Positions 45,048 through 53,682 of a stretch of 64,000 bases of DNA are shown piece by piece. This DNA is from Cupriavidus oxalaticus. Its GTDB lineage: Bacteria > Pseudomonadota > Gammaproteobacteria > Burkholderiales > Burkholderiaceae. Every line of letters starts with the position of its first letter. The first letter of the stretch is position 1. The notes under the pieces are model-generated. The model was not told where the DNA came from. It saw only the letters and a list, made by a program, of their open reading frames with translations, and ran no database searches. The translations under genes were made by a program, and so were the position numbers. The stretch is from the NCBI RefSeq assembly GCF_004768545.1, contig NZ_CP038639.1, positions 62,001-126,000 on the forward strand, read 5' to 3'.

Positions 45048-45467
45048 ATGTGCCGCAGAGATTCAATTGCCGTTGTTGAAAACTTCTGGCGTCAGGTATG
45101 GCAAGCGAGGAACCCCGATGCGATCGATGATCTAGTTGCTGAAGACTTCGTCATTACGTCTGGCGGCGTCGAGATCCGCTCGCGACCCCAGTTCAAGCGA
45201 TGGGTGGCGGCCTTTCTTGAGAGCATTGAAGATTTCCGCTTCGAAGTTATCGAGACGTTCCAAAATGAAAGCGGTGATCGAGTGGTGTCGCGCTGGCTCG
45301 TTAGTGGCAGGAACAACGGCTTTATGGGCTCGTCGCCATGCCAGTCACCGATCCGCATGACCGGCACCGCCGTGCTGCATGTAGGCGAGGATGGATTGAT
45401 ACAGCACAACTGGGTCGAGCGTAGCGCGCTGGAAGTCCATCGCAGCCTGTCTGGCGTAACCGTTTGA
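45048..45467 (+). CDS. SnoaL-like / NTF2-fold protein
   Basis: ATG 45048 follows a GGAG; the longer upstream frame covers the regulatory gap and is unlikely to be translated. The 139-residue protein has a cone-like NTF2 fold pattern: VVENFWRQVWQARNPDAIDD then LVAEDFVI, a central FRFEVIETFQNESGDRVVSRW and a C-terminal sheet GTAVLHVGEDGLIQHNWVE. SnoaL-like proteins act as small cyclases, isomerases or hydrolases, and the substrate here is unknown. It is coupled closely to a DUF2798 membrane protein. Confidence 0.8.
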   Translation: MCRRDSIAVVENFWRQVWQARNPDAIDDLVAEDFVITSGGVEIRSRPQFKRWVAAFLESIEDFRFEVIETFQNESGDRVVSRWLVSGRNNGFMGSSPCQSPIRMTGTAVLHVGEDGLIQHNWVERSALEVHRSLSGVTV

Positions 45468-45472
45468 CCGAC

Positions 45473-45697
45473 ATGTCTGGCATCCCACGGCGATACGGCC
45501 ATTTGGTGTTCGGCGCGATCCAATCTGCCATCAGTTGCGCCATTACTGCTGCAATCGCCAATGAGCCCTTTCTGGCGAGCGGTACTTTCATCTCGCACTG
45601 GCTGAACGCCTACGTCGTGTCGTGGGCCCTCATACTGCCAATCGTGCTGCTGGTCGCGCCCTCCATTCGACGTGCCGTCAATGTGCTAACGCGCTAG
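45473..45697 (+). CDS. DUF2798 small membrane protein
   Basis: This 74-residue protein (ATG 45473, 5 bases after the SnoaL stop) begins MSGIPRRYGHLVFGAIQSAI and has two hydrophobic segments (SAISCAITAAIA and VVSWALILPIVLLVAPSI). This is the DUF2798 pattern of two transmembrane helices with a basic N terminus and a C-terminal IRR-V-LTR. Function unknown. Such genes often sit beside transcription regulators. Confidence 0.75.
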   Translation: MSGIPRRYGHLVFGAIQSAISCAITAAIANEPFLASGTFISHWLNAYVVSWALILPIVLLVAPSIRRAVNVLTR

Positions 45698-46551
45698 GCC
45701 TCCGGCTGCCGCAGCTGCGCGAAAACGCTTCGCCGGCGCAGCCCGAAGCGGAGCTGTCGTCGGATGCGCGCTGATGTCGACCTTCAGACTGTACGTCGAG
45801 ATCGGGAGGAATCTCAGAAATTGACGTCGTCCGTCGCTCGCCTGTGGCGTTGTCGTAGCTGAGCAGTCCTGCTTCACCGCCCGCAGCCTCTACGGGGTGT
45901 ACCTCTACCGTATTCCGCCTGCTCCACAAGTTCCACGCGCCACGGGGTACTTTCGCTCGCCGCGAGGGTGCTTCTAGCGGCGCCCTGGTCTCGGTCGTGC
46001 GTGTTACTGCGGGTCTACGAGCAGTGAGTAGTAACGCCGTTCACGCACCCGGAATTTCAAGCTCACCGTTTGGATGCGCTCCGCGCATTCCTGAGAGATC
46101 GTCGCGTTGACGCTGCGACCCTGCCCAAAAACAACGGAGCTCCAAGAAAGGCGAAAGCCAAACATGGTCGAATGAAACGCAGCAAAATATGAACTTTTTC
46201 TTCGGCTAGCAAGATAGCTTTATTTCTGCGGCCGGTAAAGCGCAATTCTTCTTCAAGCTGAAACACAATGTCACATTTCGCGAATTTCCGTTCCACATGA
46301 TGGCATCCGCGACATTTCCAGGAGGCTCTTCATGACTGCCGTGCAATTGCTCGGAGAGCCTTACAACTAAAGGCACACCGCTGTATAGCGCAACGATTGC
46401 GTTTTTCTCAAGCAAGAGCCACAAATTCTCGCTTGTCAAGCCAGGTGCAATACTTAAGACTGGCACTGTACCCGACAAACTCTGACGCTATAGCTGGTCA
46501 TGAGATCGTCGGTGCCACGGATCGATCAGATTAACTAGGGACGGGGCGTGC
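45698..46551. other. 854-base gap without an intact gene
   Basis: No frame here has convincing coding character. Only one stretch (46338-46478, minus) hints at a decayed gene, listed separately. Base composition is lower in GC than the island at 29.6-43 kb. I see no transposase sequence. Confidence 0.6.
46338..46478 (-). pseudogene. Possible type I asparaginase fragment
   Basis: The minus frame reads VPVLSIAPGLTSENLWLLLE and then, after a gap, GVPLVVRLSEQLHG. These resemble two conserved C-terminal blocks of type I asparaginases (VxxLxIxPGLxxE and GVPVVxxSQCLHG) that are normally about 25-30 residues further apart. The match is short, so this is only a suggestion. Confidence 0.25.
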
Positions 46552-48009
46552 ATGGCCCCTCCCCCGCAGTCGTGGCACTTCACTAGCGATATTATGAAAA
46601 TGAACTCTGCTTTCACCCCTGCGCTTGCGGCGATCACGCAAGAAATTTCCTACGGCTCCTTGCCACCAGATGTGAAGACGGTCGCACGACAGGCATTGAT
46701 GGACTGGGTCGGTGTCGCGTTGGCGGGCTCAAATGAAGATTTCGTGCATTCCATGGCACGAGTCCTGTCAGCCCAAGGCGGGGCCGCCAAGTGCACTACA
46801 ATTGGTCACGCTTTGCGCTTGCCAAGCGTAAGCGCAGCTCTAATGAATGGGCTGTGTTCCCACGCCCTTGACTATGACGATGTTCATTTTGCAATTCCTG
46901 GTCACGCATCCGCCCCAGTTCTTGCCGCAGCGCTGGCAGTAGCAGAAGATATTGGTTCTAGCGGCAGAGAGCTTCTTGAGGCATTCGTAGCAGGTGTCGA
47001 AGTGAGCTGTCGGCTGGGAATTGCCATGGCGCCGACGCATTACACCATGGGATTCCATGCAACAGCGACGATTGGCTCCTTCGGTGCCGCTGCCGCTACT
47101 GCTAAGTTATTGAAGTTCAACCTTGAGCAGATCCAGTCAACCTTCGGAGTTGTGGCAACTCGAGCGGCCGGGCTAAAGGCCGTTTTTGGAACTTCCTGTA
47201 AGCCACTACAGGCGGGTAACGCTGCTTCGGCCGGCGTCCTATCTGCTTTACTCGTGCAACAAGGCTTCGATTCCACAAAGGATGTTCTCGATCACCGTCT
47301 TGGCTTTCCAGCTACGCACGGGGGAGGGAATAACTTGCAATACGGACTCGAAGCCCCGAGAAGCGTGAGCGATTTTTCTCTGTCGCCAGAATTTTCGAAG
47401 GAAGCCGATGCGGCATTTCATCTGCAGCTAACGTTGTTCAAGTATCACGCCACGTGCTACGAGACGCATTCCGCGATCGAATGCGCCTTGAAGGCAAGGT
47501 CTAGAATTGGCGGGCGTGTCGACGCCATACATTCCGTGTCTGTGGAGGTGAACGCGCACTGTGACGATATTTGCAATATTCAGGACCCAAATAACGCGTT
47601 CGAGGCCAAGTTCAGCCTTCGAGCAGCAGTGGCCTTTGCGCTCCTGGGAATCGCAACAGGTGACCCAACGCAGATATCGGAAGCGAATCTTAACGCCGAG
47701 GTGGCAAAAAACTTAATGGCCCGTGTGACCGTTATACTTTGCCATGATGTGCCGGTTCCAGTGGCGAGGATGCGCGTGGAGCTGATAGATGGAACCTCCA
47801 TCGTTGAGGAAAATGATTCAAGCGTGCCAATGACCGACCTCGTGGCACAGCAATATAAGCTGGATAGAAAGTTTTTTGCATTAGTTTCTCCTGTCATTGG
47901 AACCGACCGCGCCAAGGAACTGCATCGACAAATCGGAAATATCGATAATTCCAAAAACATCACCGACATGATGACGTCGTTGTCCCTTCAAGACCGCAAG
48001 GAAACATAG
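46552..48009 (+). CDS. MmgE/PrpD family protein
   Basis: This protein of up to 485 residues belongs to the 2-methylcitrate dehydratase/cis-aconitate decarboxylase family. Typical blocks are ALMDWVGVALAGS, LCSHALDYDDVHF, GFHATATIGSFGAAAATAKLL, KAVFGTSCKPLQAGNAASAG and KYHATCYETHSAIE. ATG 46552 has a purine-rich GGACGGGG upstream; ATG 46594 is an alternative with a poorer site. Members dehydrate or decarboxylate tricarboxylates such as 2-methylcitrate. A thioesterase gene follows 110 bases later. A paralogue occurs at 62289. Confidence 0.9.
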   Translation: MAPPPQSWHFTSDIMKMNSAFTPALAAITQEISYGSLPPDVKTVARQALMDWVGVALAGSNEDFVHSMARVLSAQGGAAKCTTIGHALRLPSVSAALMNGLCSHALDYDDVHFAIPGHASAPVLAAALAVAEDIGSSGRELLEAFVAGVEVSCRLGIAMAPTHYTMGFHATATIGSFGAAAATAKLLKFNLEQIQSTFGVVATRAAGLKAVFGTSCKPLQAGNAASAGVLSALLVQQGFDSTKDVLDHRLGFPATHGGGNNLQYGLEAPRSVSDFSLSPEFSKEADAAFHLQLTLFKYHATCYETHSAIECALKARSRIGGRVDAIHSVSVEVNAHCDDICNIQDPNNAFEAKFSLRAAVAFALLGIATGDPTQISEANLNAEVAKNLMARVTVILCHDVPVPVARMRVELIDGTSIVEENDSSVPMTDLVAQQYKLDRKFFALVSPVIGTDRAKELHRQIGNIDNSKNITDMMTSLSLQDRKET

Positions 48010-48119
48010 CAGCCATCTTAGATACCATTCAATATACCTACAACTCCCCATCAAGCAGCGGGGCGCATTTTGCTACACGGCCCGCATATCGCGGCGACCA
48101 ATGCATTAAGAACAGACGA

Positions 48120-48545
48120 ATGCCGGAAGCTATAAATTATTCAGACACTGCGAGCGTTGCAGATAATCCGTCGCTTTGCCACCTTGGAATCCGACTGGAA
48201 GAAATTAGTGAAGGGCGAGCTATTTTCTCTCTGGACGTGAATGAGCGACATCGAAATAGGATAGGAAGCCTCCAAGGTGGCGTGATCGCAACACTGCTTG
48301 ATGCCGCCTGCGGATACGCTGGGCTCTACGAGGCAACTGGGAAGCCCCTTCAAAACGCTGTGACGGTGACCCTGACAATCAATTATTTGCGCAAAGCTTC
48401 GGGAGGCACCCTGCGAGCAGTTGGCACCGTCACGAAAGCCGGCAGGAAAATCTATTTTGCAACGAGTGAACTCGTGAATGAGGCTGGGGAGTTGATCGCC
48501 ACTGCACAAGGTGCCTTCATGCGAGCCGTACAACCAGGACCGTGA
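48120..48545 (+). CDS. PaaI-type hotdog thioesterase
   Basis: This 141-residue hotdog protein has the PaaI-family features HRNRIGSLQGGVIATLLDAA (with the catalytic Asp), AVTVTLTINYLRKASGGTLRA and ATAQGAFMR at the end. It hydrolyses an acyl-CoA thioester in the cytoplasm. It is downstream of and co-directional with the MmgE/PrpD gene and convergent with a LysR gene. Confidence 0.87.
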   Translation: MPEAINYSDTASVADNPSLCHLGIRLEEISEGRAIFSLDVNERHRNRIGSLQGGVIATLLDAACGYAGLYEATGKPLQNAVTVTLTINYLRKASGGTLRAVGTVTKAGRKIYFATSELVNEAGELIATAQGAFMRAVQPGP

Positions 48546-48679
48546 CGGCTTTATTCCACCGTCAGGCTATGCCGTTCCCAACTTTCGCCGACATCAACAT
48601 AGAGGAGATGGCTTTCAGGATAAGTTGCATAGGCCAAACGCTCTTCCTACGTTCATACCTGCACTTCTTAAGTCCTACA

Positions 48680-49585
48680 TTAATTAGTGCCTGAACTTTT
48701 GAGCTCCAATTCGGACAATAACCAAGTGCGAAATGCGAGCATGTTGTCGCTTTCTGGTCGGTGAGATGGGACCAGCAAATAGTAAGTGAATTCGCGCATG
48801 TTCACTACATTAACCAGCGGGGCAGCTAGGCGCCCCGCTACTACATCTTCCTCAACGAGGAATTGCTGTGCAATGGCGACGCCTTGCCCACCAATCGCGG
48901 CCATGTAAGCCATTGCCGAGCTTTGGTAGCTCATGCCACTTCGAGCGTCGATCGATACATTTTTGGCAGCACTGTTAAGCCAAAATTCCCAATCATATGG
49001 TCGAGCGACCGAATGCAGGAGCGTATGTTTCCTTAGATCACTGACGTGATGAATAGGCGTGTGACGAAGAAGATCCGGACTCGCCACAGGAATCAAAATA
49101 TTTTCGACGAGGCGGTGCGCAAGCACGCCTGTCCACTTTCCGTCCCCGAGCCTAATCGCACCGTCGATATCTTCCTTTCGAAAGTCAACCTCGTCTACTG
49201 AGGTCGTCAAGTTGACCTGGATTCCAGGATTGACTAAGTAGAAACTTGATAGCCGAGGAATTAACCAGCGCATCGCAAACGTTGTGTATGCCCGGATATT
49301 GAGGTGCTTTTGTCGACCACTACGACGGATTTTCGATGACGCCCCCCTTATTTCATTGAGAGCCCTCGCAGCTGCCTCATACAAAAGTGTTCCTTCGCGC
49401 GTCAACGTAAGTTGGCGATGCCCACGAACGAGCAACTGGAGATCCAGGTCTTCCTCTAAGGCCTTGATTTGCCGACTAACCGCGCCCGCAGTTACACAGA
49501 GTTCTTCGGCTGCGGCAGTAATGCTCAAGTGGCGAGCAGTTGCTTCAAAAGCCTTGACTGAGTTTAAGGGAGGAAGATGATCCAT
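48680..49585 (-). CDS. LysR-type transcriptional regulator (GcvA-like)
   Basis: This 301-residue protein begins MDHLPPLNSVKAFEATARHLSITAAAEELCVTAGAVSRQIKALE, the style of the GcvA/AmpR branch of LysR regulators. The full effector domain is present. It lies downstream of the 56071-51035 operon on the same strand, now separated from it by the IS3-family element. It may have been the regulator at the end of that operon or may control the MmgE/PrpD set. Confidence 0.92.
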   Translation of the reverse strand: MDHLPPLNSVKAFEATARHLSITAAAEELCVTAGAVSRQIKALEEDLDLQLLVRGHRQLTLTREGTLLYEAAARALNEIRGASSKIRRSGRQKHLNIRAYTTFAMRWLIPRLSSFYLVNPGIQVNLTTSVDEVDFRKEDIDGAIRLGDGKWTGVLAHRLVENILIPVASPDLLRHTPIHHVSDLRKHTLLHSVARPYDWEFWLNSAAKNVSIDARSGMSYQSSAMAYMAAIGGQGVAIAQQFLVEEDVVAGRLAAPLVNVVNMREFTYYLLVPSHRPESDNMLAFRTWLLSELELKSSGTN

Positions 49586-49757
49586 GGCCTAATCTAAGAC
49601 TCCCTTCAAGAAGGAAATCAAGAGGTGTTTTGGCTGTAGGCGGATAGACCGCAAACCGGATGCCAGCGCCCCAGTGATGAGCAAACCGTGAGGTAGCCTG
49701 ATCGAGGCGGACACGCTTGGTCCTTAGATTAAGATCGTGGATCAGGAGTGTGCACAG

Positions 49758-50069
49758 ATGAGCAAGGCAAGACAGACGTACGGGGAAGAGTTTCAGGCAG
49801 AGGCCGTGAGACTGGTGCTGGAACAGGGACTGACGCTGCAGTCGGCCGCGCAGCGTCTGGGGATTCCGAAGGGCACGTTGACGAATTGGGTGTCGAAAGC
49901 CAAGGCGCCTGGAACAGCAGCGGCACCAGGGGGCGTGACAGTGGCAGAGTTGGCGGCGGAGAATGCGAGGCTGCGCAAGGAGCTGGCCGAGGCGAGGCTG
50001 GAGCGCGATATTGTAAAAAAAGCCGCGGCGTACTTCGCCAGGGAATCACTGCCCGGTACGCGTTCGTGA
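49758..50069 (+). CDS. IS3-family transposase OrfA
   Basis: This 103-residue protein has an N-terminal HTH (YGEEFQAEAVRLVLEQGLTL and SAAQRLGIPKGTLTNW) and a C-terminal leucine-zipper-like coiled coil (ELAAENARLRKELAEARLER). ATG 49758 follows AGGAG. The frame passes through an A7 run (50015-50021) where a -1 slip leads into OrfB. Confidence 0.9.
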   Translation: MSKARQTYGEEFQAEAVRLVLEQGLTLQSAAQRLGIPKGTLTNWVSKAKAPGTAAAPGGVTVAELAAENARLRKELAEARLERDIVKKAAAYFARESLPGTRS

Positions 50070-50923
50070 GTCAATGGCGAGAAGTGTATCCGGTGAAGTT
50101 GATGTGCCGGGTATTGGGGGTCTCGCGCAGTGGCTACTACGACTGGACACACAGACCTTACGGGCTCAGTCCGGAACAGGAGCGGCTGCGTCTGGCGATC
50201 CGGGCAGCCCACAAGCGCACGCGTCAGACGTACGGTACGCGGCGCCTGCAGCGCGAGCTGGCTGGCGATGGATTCGTGGTCGGCCGTGATCGGCTGGCCA
50301 GATTGCGCAACGAGATGGGGATTCGGTGTCGGCAAAAGCGTCGATTCGTAGCGACAACTCGCTCGGCTCATAATCTGCCAGTGGCGCCCAACCTACTGGA
50401 GCAGAAATTTGAAGCCGACAGGCCAAATGCCGCGTGGGTGACAGACATCACGTATATCGCGACCGATGAGGGTTGGTTGTACCTGGCAGGAATCAAGGAC
50501 CTGTACACGTGCGAGATCGTGGGCTACGCGATGGGGCCCAGAATGACACAGGAATTGGTGGGCGAGGCGCTGTTCCGGGCGGTGCGCAGCAAGCGGCCAC
50601 GGCCCGGCCTGATTCATCATTCAGACCGGGGCAGCCAATACTGTGCTCACGGCTATCGCAGGTTGCTAGCGCAGTTCGGCATGCTGGCTTCGATGTCACG
50701 CAAGGGAAACTGCTACGACAATGCGCCCATGGAAAGCTTCTGGGGCAGCCTGAAAGCAGAGTTGGTGTACCACCATCGGTATGCCACCCGGCTGGAAGCC
50801 ATGGCCTCTGTCCGTGAGTACATTGAGATTTTTTACAATCGCCAACGGCGCCATTCGAAGTTGGGGTACCGAACGCCAGGCGAAGTCGCTGCAAGCTACC
50901 TCAGTCGACTAGCTGCAGCATGA
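50012..50923 (+). CDS. IS3-family transposase OrfB (made by -1 frameshift)
   Basis: The frame opens at the A7 slip site (A-AAA-AAA at 50015-50021). It carries an HTH_21 region followed by an rve integrase core with the DDE triad: Asp in AAWVTDITYIATDEGWLYLA, Asp in LIHHSDRGSQYC and Glu in MESFWGSLKAE, then the C-terminal RRHSKLGYRTPGE. An internal ATG at 50102 could also start OrfB alone. As is normal for IS3, the OrfAB fusion would be the active transposase. Confidence 0.9.
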   Translation, partial: CKKSRGVLRQGITARYAFVSQWREVYPVKLMCRVLGVSRSGYYDWTHRPYGLSPEQERLRLAIRAAHKRTRQTYGTRRLQRELAGDGFVVGRDRLARLRNEMGIRCRQKRRFVATTRSAHNLPVAPNLLEQKFEADRPNAAWVTDITYIATDEGWLYLAGIKDLYTCEIVGYAMGPRMTQELVGEALFRAVRSKRPRPGLIHHSDRGSQYCAHGYRRLLAQFGMLASMSRKGNCYDNAPMESFWGSLKAELVYHHRYATRLEAMASVREYIEIFYNRQRRHSKLGYRTPGEVAASYLSRLAAA

Positions 50924-51034
50924 ACCAGACGTGTCCGCGCTGGACAGAACACCTCACCGGGTAGTCGGGGAGGACCTGAGGCCGCAGCGGTGTCGCGGTT
51001 TACTCTGAACCTCGCCGACCTTCACATCTAAGAC

Positions 51035-51994
51035 TTACTCGGGCTGCAAGTTGGCACGTTTGGCAAGTTCGCCCGATAAGACGATCTCGTCTCGAATGAA
51101 ACGCTCGAACGTTGCTTGGGACATCGAAAGATCCTCAATACCGTTGGCCACATACTGTCGCTTCACGTCCGTAGAATCAATAGCACGCGCAATTTCTTGA
51201 TGCAGCCGCGCAACAATAGCCGGTGGCGTTTTTGCTGAGACAAAGGCACCCACCCATAGCGGGTACTCTGCACCAGGCAATCCAGCTTCCGCAATAGTTG
51301 GGACGTTCGGCAGGAGAGGACTGCGTCGTTTCGACGTGATAGCTACGGCGCTGACGCGGCCTTCCTTAACCATTCCCATGGCGGTGTTAATAGGCGATAC
51401 AAAATACTGCGATCGCCCCGCTGCCACATCAGTAATCGCCTCCGGCGTGCCTCGGAAGGGGATGTGCTGACCCGATATCTTTGCGACCATGTTGATTTTC
51501 TCAGCGCTCATGTGCGTTGAGCTTCCCGTACCGGCCGATGCGAAATTGAGCCCACCATTAGCCTTTCGCGCGACCGCGATGAGATCCGAAAGACTTCTAT
51601 ATTTCCCCGCCGGCGTCAACACCACGCCGGGGAACCCCCCAAATGCAGCTACGCTGACCAGGTCTCGCTGTGAGTCGTAGGGCAGGTTCTTATAGAGCCA
51701 TGGAGCAATCACATAGGAGCCTGAATGCACCAACACCGTGTACCCGTCTGCAGGAGCTTTGGCTACATATCCAGCAGCGATGGCTCCGCCGGCGCCGGGT
51801 CGGTTCTCAACAATGACGGGCTGCTTGAGCTTGATAGACATCTGATTGGCTACAATACGAGCCATCAGATCCGTCGAACTTCCTGCGGTAAACGCCACCA
51901 CCATTCGAATGGGACGGCTCGGGTAAGCTTCCTGAGCAGAGACGCACGCAGCCGTCATGCAAACGGCAGCCCCAAGTATCCATCGGATTTTCAC
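51035..51994 (-). CDS. Bug/TctC-type periplasmic receptor
   Basis: This 319-residue protein has a signal peptide (MKIRWILGAAVCMTAACVSA) and the blocks MVVAFTAGSSTDLMARIV, VIVENRPGAGGAIAAGYVAKA and NFASAGTGSSTHMSAEK. It is the last gene of the minus-strand operon 56071-51035, about 100 bases after the enoyl-CoA hydratase gene. No membrane components are encoded nearby. It probably binds the acid degraded by the operon. Confidence 0.92.
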   Translation of the reverse strand: MKIRWILGAAVCMTAACVSAQEAYPSRPIRMVVAFTAGSSTDLMARIVANQMSIKLKQPVIVENRPGAGGAIAAGYVAKAPADGYTVLVHSGSYVIAPWLYKNLPYDSQRDLVSVAAFGGFPGVVLTPAGKYRSLSDLIAVARKANGGLNFASAGTGSSTHMSAEKINMVAKISGQHIPFRGTPEAITDVAAGRSQYFVSPINTAMGMVKEGRVSAVAITSKRRSPLLPNVPTIAEAGLPGAEYPLWVGAFVSAKTPPAIVARLHQEIARAIDSTDVKRQYVANGIEDLSMSQATFERFIRDEIVLSGELAKRANLQPE

Positions 51995-52096
51995 GATTTT
52001 TCTCCTCCACAGCGGGCTTGCTTTGGCTTAGCTGCTGTTTTAAACCGATGGGCGAGCACACTGTTGACACCCACCCACTTAACAAAACATTGAAAA

Positions 52097-52900
52097 CTAT
52101 CGCCCGTGAAAAAGGGGGACTCGCTTTTCTGCAAACGCCCTTCTTCCCTCAATACGGTCTTGCGAGTCGCGAAGGACGCCCCACATCAGGTTCGCCTGAG
52201 CGGTGTAGTCGCGAGGACAAAGATGCGAGGTCTCAAGCGCAAGGCGCTTAACGGCCTGTACTGCCAATGGCCCGTTCCCGGCGATTCGTTGAGCTGTTGA
52301 CATGACCGCGCTCATCAGTTTTTCGGGTTCCACCACATCGCTGATTAGGCCGATGCGGAGTGCTAGATCCGCGTCGATCCGATCACCGGTCAACGCGAGT
52401 TTCATCGCATGTGCAGCAGGAATCGCCCGAAGCAGTTGTTGGACACCGCCGGCCGCAGGCACGCTCGCGACCCGGACTTCAGGCAAAGCGAAGGAGGCCG
52501 TGCTAGCACCAATTCGCAAGTCACATTGCATTGCCAGTTCGAGACCCCCGCCGAGGCAATAGCCATTGATTGCAGCGATTATTGGCTTCCAAAGCTCAAG
52601 GCCGTTGAGATCGATAAGGCGGGTATATCCTCCATGAGACACCTCAGCCTCTACGCCGAGGAAACCAGTTCTTCCGAACGACTCCGATGTCGGCAAGGTG
52701 TTTTTTAAATTTGCCCCCGTGCAAAATGATCGGTCACCAGCTCCTGTGAGGACAATGCAACGCACAGCATCGTCATCCTGCAAGGAGCGCAATTGGTTCC
52801 GCAACGCGAGCAAGTCGGGAATCGTCAATGCATTGAGCGATTCCGGAGCATTTAGGGTCACGATTGCAATCGAATTTTCCGTTTGTACGTCGATAGCCAT
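52097..52900 (-). CDS. Enoyl-CoA hydratase/isomerase family protein
   Basis: This 267-residue crotonase-fold protein is preceded by a strong AGGAGG. It has FCTGANLKN (oxyanion glycine/alanine region) and AAINGYCLGGGLELAMQCDLRIG, the second oxyanion loop, then SFALPEVRVASVPAAGG with a conserved Glu at the hydratase position. It could hydrate enoyl-CoA or isomerise it. It fits a beta-oxidation-like sequence with the SDR and thiolase encoded just upstream. Confidence 0.92.
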   Translation of the reverse strand: MAIDVQTENSIAIVTLNAPESLNALTIPDLLALRNQLRSLQDDDAVRCIVLTGAGDRSFCTGANLKNTLPTSESFGRTGFLGVEAEVSHGGYTRLIDLNGLELWKPIIAAINGYCLGGGLELAMQCDLRIGASTASFALPEVRVASVPAAGGVQQLLRAIPAAHAMKLALTGDRIDADLALRIGLISDVVEPEKLMSAVMSTAQRIAGNGPLAVQAVKRLALETSHLCPRDYTAQANLMWGVLRDSQDRIEGRRAFAEKRVPLFHGR

Positions 52901-52915
52901 ACAGACCTCCTAACT

Positions 52916-53656
52916 TCAGACGCTGGGACTGGATAAGGACCGCCCACCGCAGACGTATAATGTCTGTCCGGTGATGTATGACGCTTCCCTGCTTGCAAAC
53001 ATCAATGCGGCTGCGGCCACGTCAGACGGCTGGCCAATCCGGGCCACGGGAACGCTTTTCTTCAACTTTTCCTTGACTTCGTCAGTGAAGCTGTTGAACA
53101 GCGGAGTCTCAATGATTCCTGGTGCAATAGAGTTAGCAGTGATGCCTTTAGATGCCAGTTCGATCGCCAGCGACCGTGTGAAGCTTACCACCCCACCTTT
53201 CGCTGCGGAGTAATTGGCTTGCCCGAATCCACCAAGCCATGCGCGGGAGGATAGGTTAATAATGCGCCCATAGTTCTGGGCGATCATGCCCTCTACCACC
53301 GCTTTCACACAAAGAAACTGCGAACGAAGATTGAGGTTCATGACAAAATCCCAATCCTCCTCGCTCATCTTCGTAATACGTTTGTCGCGACTGATGCCTG
53401 CGTTATTGACTAAGACATCAGCTGTTTTCCAATGACCCGCGACTTCGGCGGTTGCGCTATAGACGGCCTCCGACGAAGTCACGTCCACATTAAGGGGAAG
53501 GAAGCGATCGGATCCCAGCACGTCTGCCGCGTGCTGCAGCGCTTGCTCGTTCAGATCGAATGCCGCTACACGATAGCCATTGTTCAGCAACGCTTCTACA
53601 ATGCCGCGCCCAATACCTTGTGCTCCGCCGGTGACGATTGCTACTTGCTCAGTCAT
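52916..53656 (-). CDS. Classical SDR oxidoreductase (FabG-like)
   Basis: This 246-residue classical SDR has VTGGAQGIGRGIVEALL, LVNNAGISRDKRI, INLSSRAWLGG with the active-site Ser and YSAAKGGVVSFTRSLA (YxxxK). Probable role: 3-hydroxyacyl-CoA dehydrogenase in the operon, between the enoyl-CoA hydratase (15-base gap) and thiolase (26-base gap) genes. Confidence 0.9.
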   Translation of the reverse strand: MTEQVAIVTGGAQGIGRGIVEALLNNGYRVAAFDLNEQALQHAADVLGSDRFLPLNVDVTSSEAVYSATAEVAGHWKTADVLVNNAGISRDKRITKMSEEDWDFVMNLNLRSQFLCVKAVVEGMIAQNYGRIINLSSRAWLGGFGQANYSAAKGGVVSFTRSLAIELASKGITANSIAPGIIETPLFNSFTDEVKEKLKKSVPVARIGQPSDVAAAALMFASREASYITGQTLYVCGGRSLSSPSV

Positions 53657-53682
53657 GCTGTTGCTCGAATATTTGGGGTAAT

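Larger units (their letters stand above)
49689..50956 (+). mobile_element. IS3-family insertion sequence, apparently intact
   Basis: The element is about 1268 bp. Its ends start TGAGGT (49689) and finish ACCTCA (50956). The imperfect inverted repeats also share GCGGACACG about 20 bases in. The flanking triplets are both CCG (49686-49688 and 50957-50959), a 3-bp target duplication as made by IS3-family elements. It encodes orfA and orfB joined by an A7 frameshift site. No inactivating change is seen, so it is probably recent and active. Confidence 0.88.
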
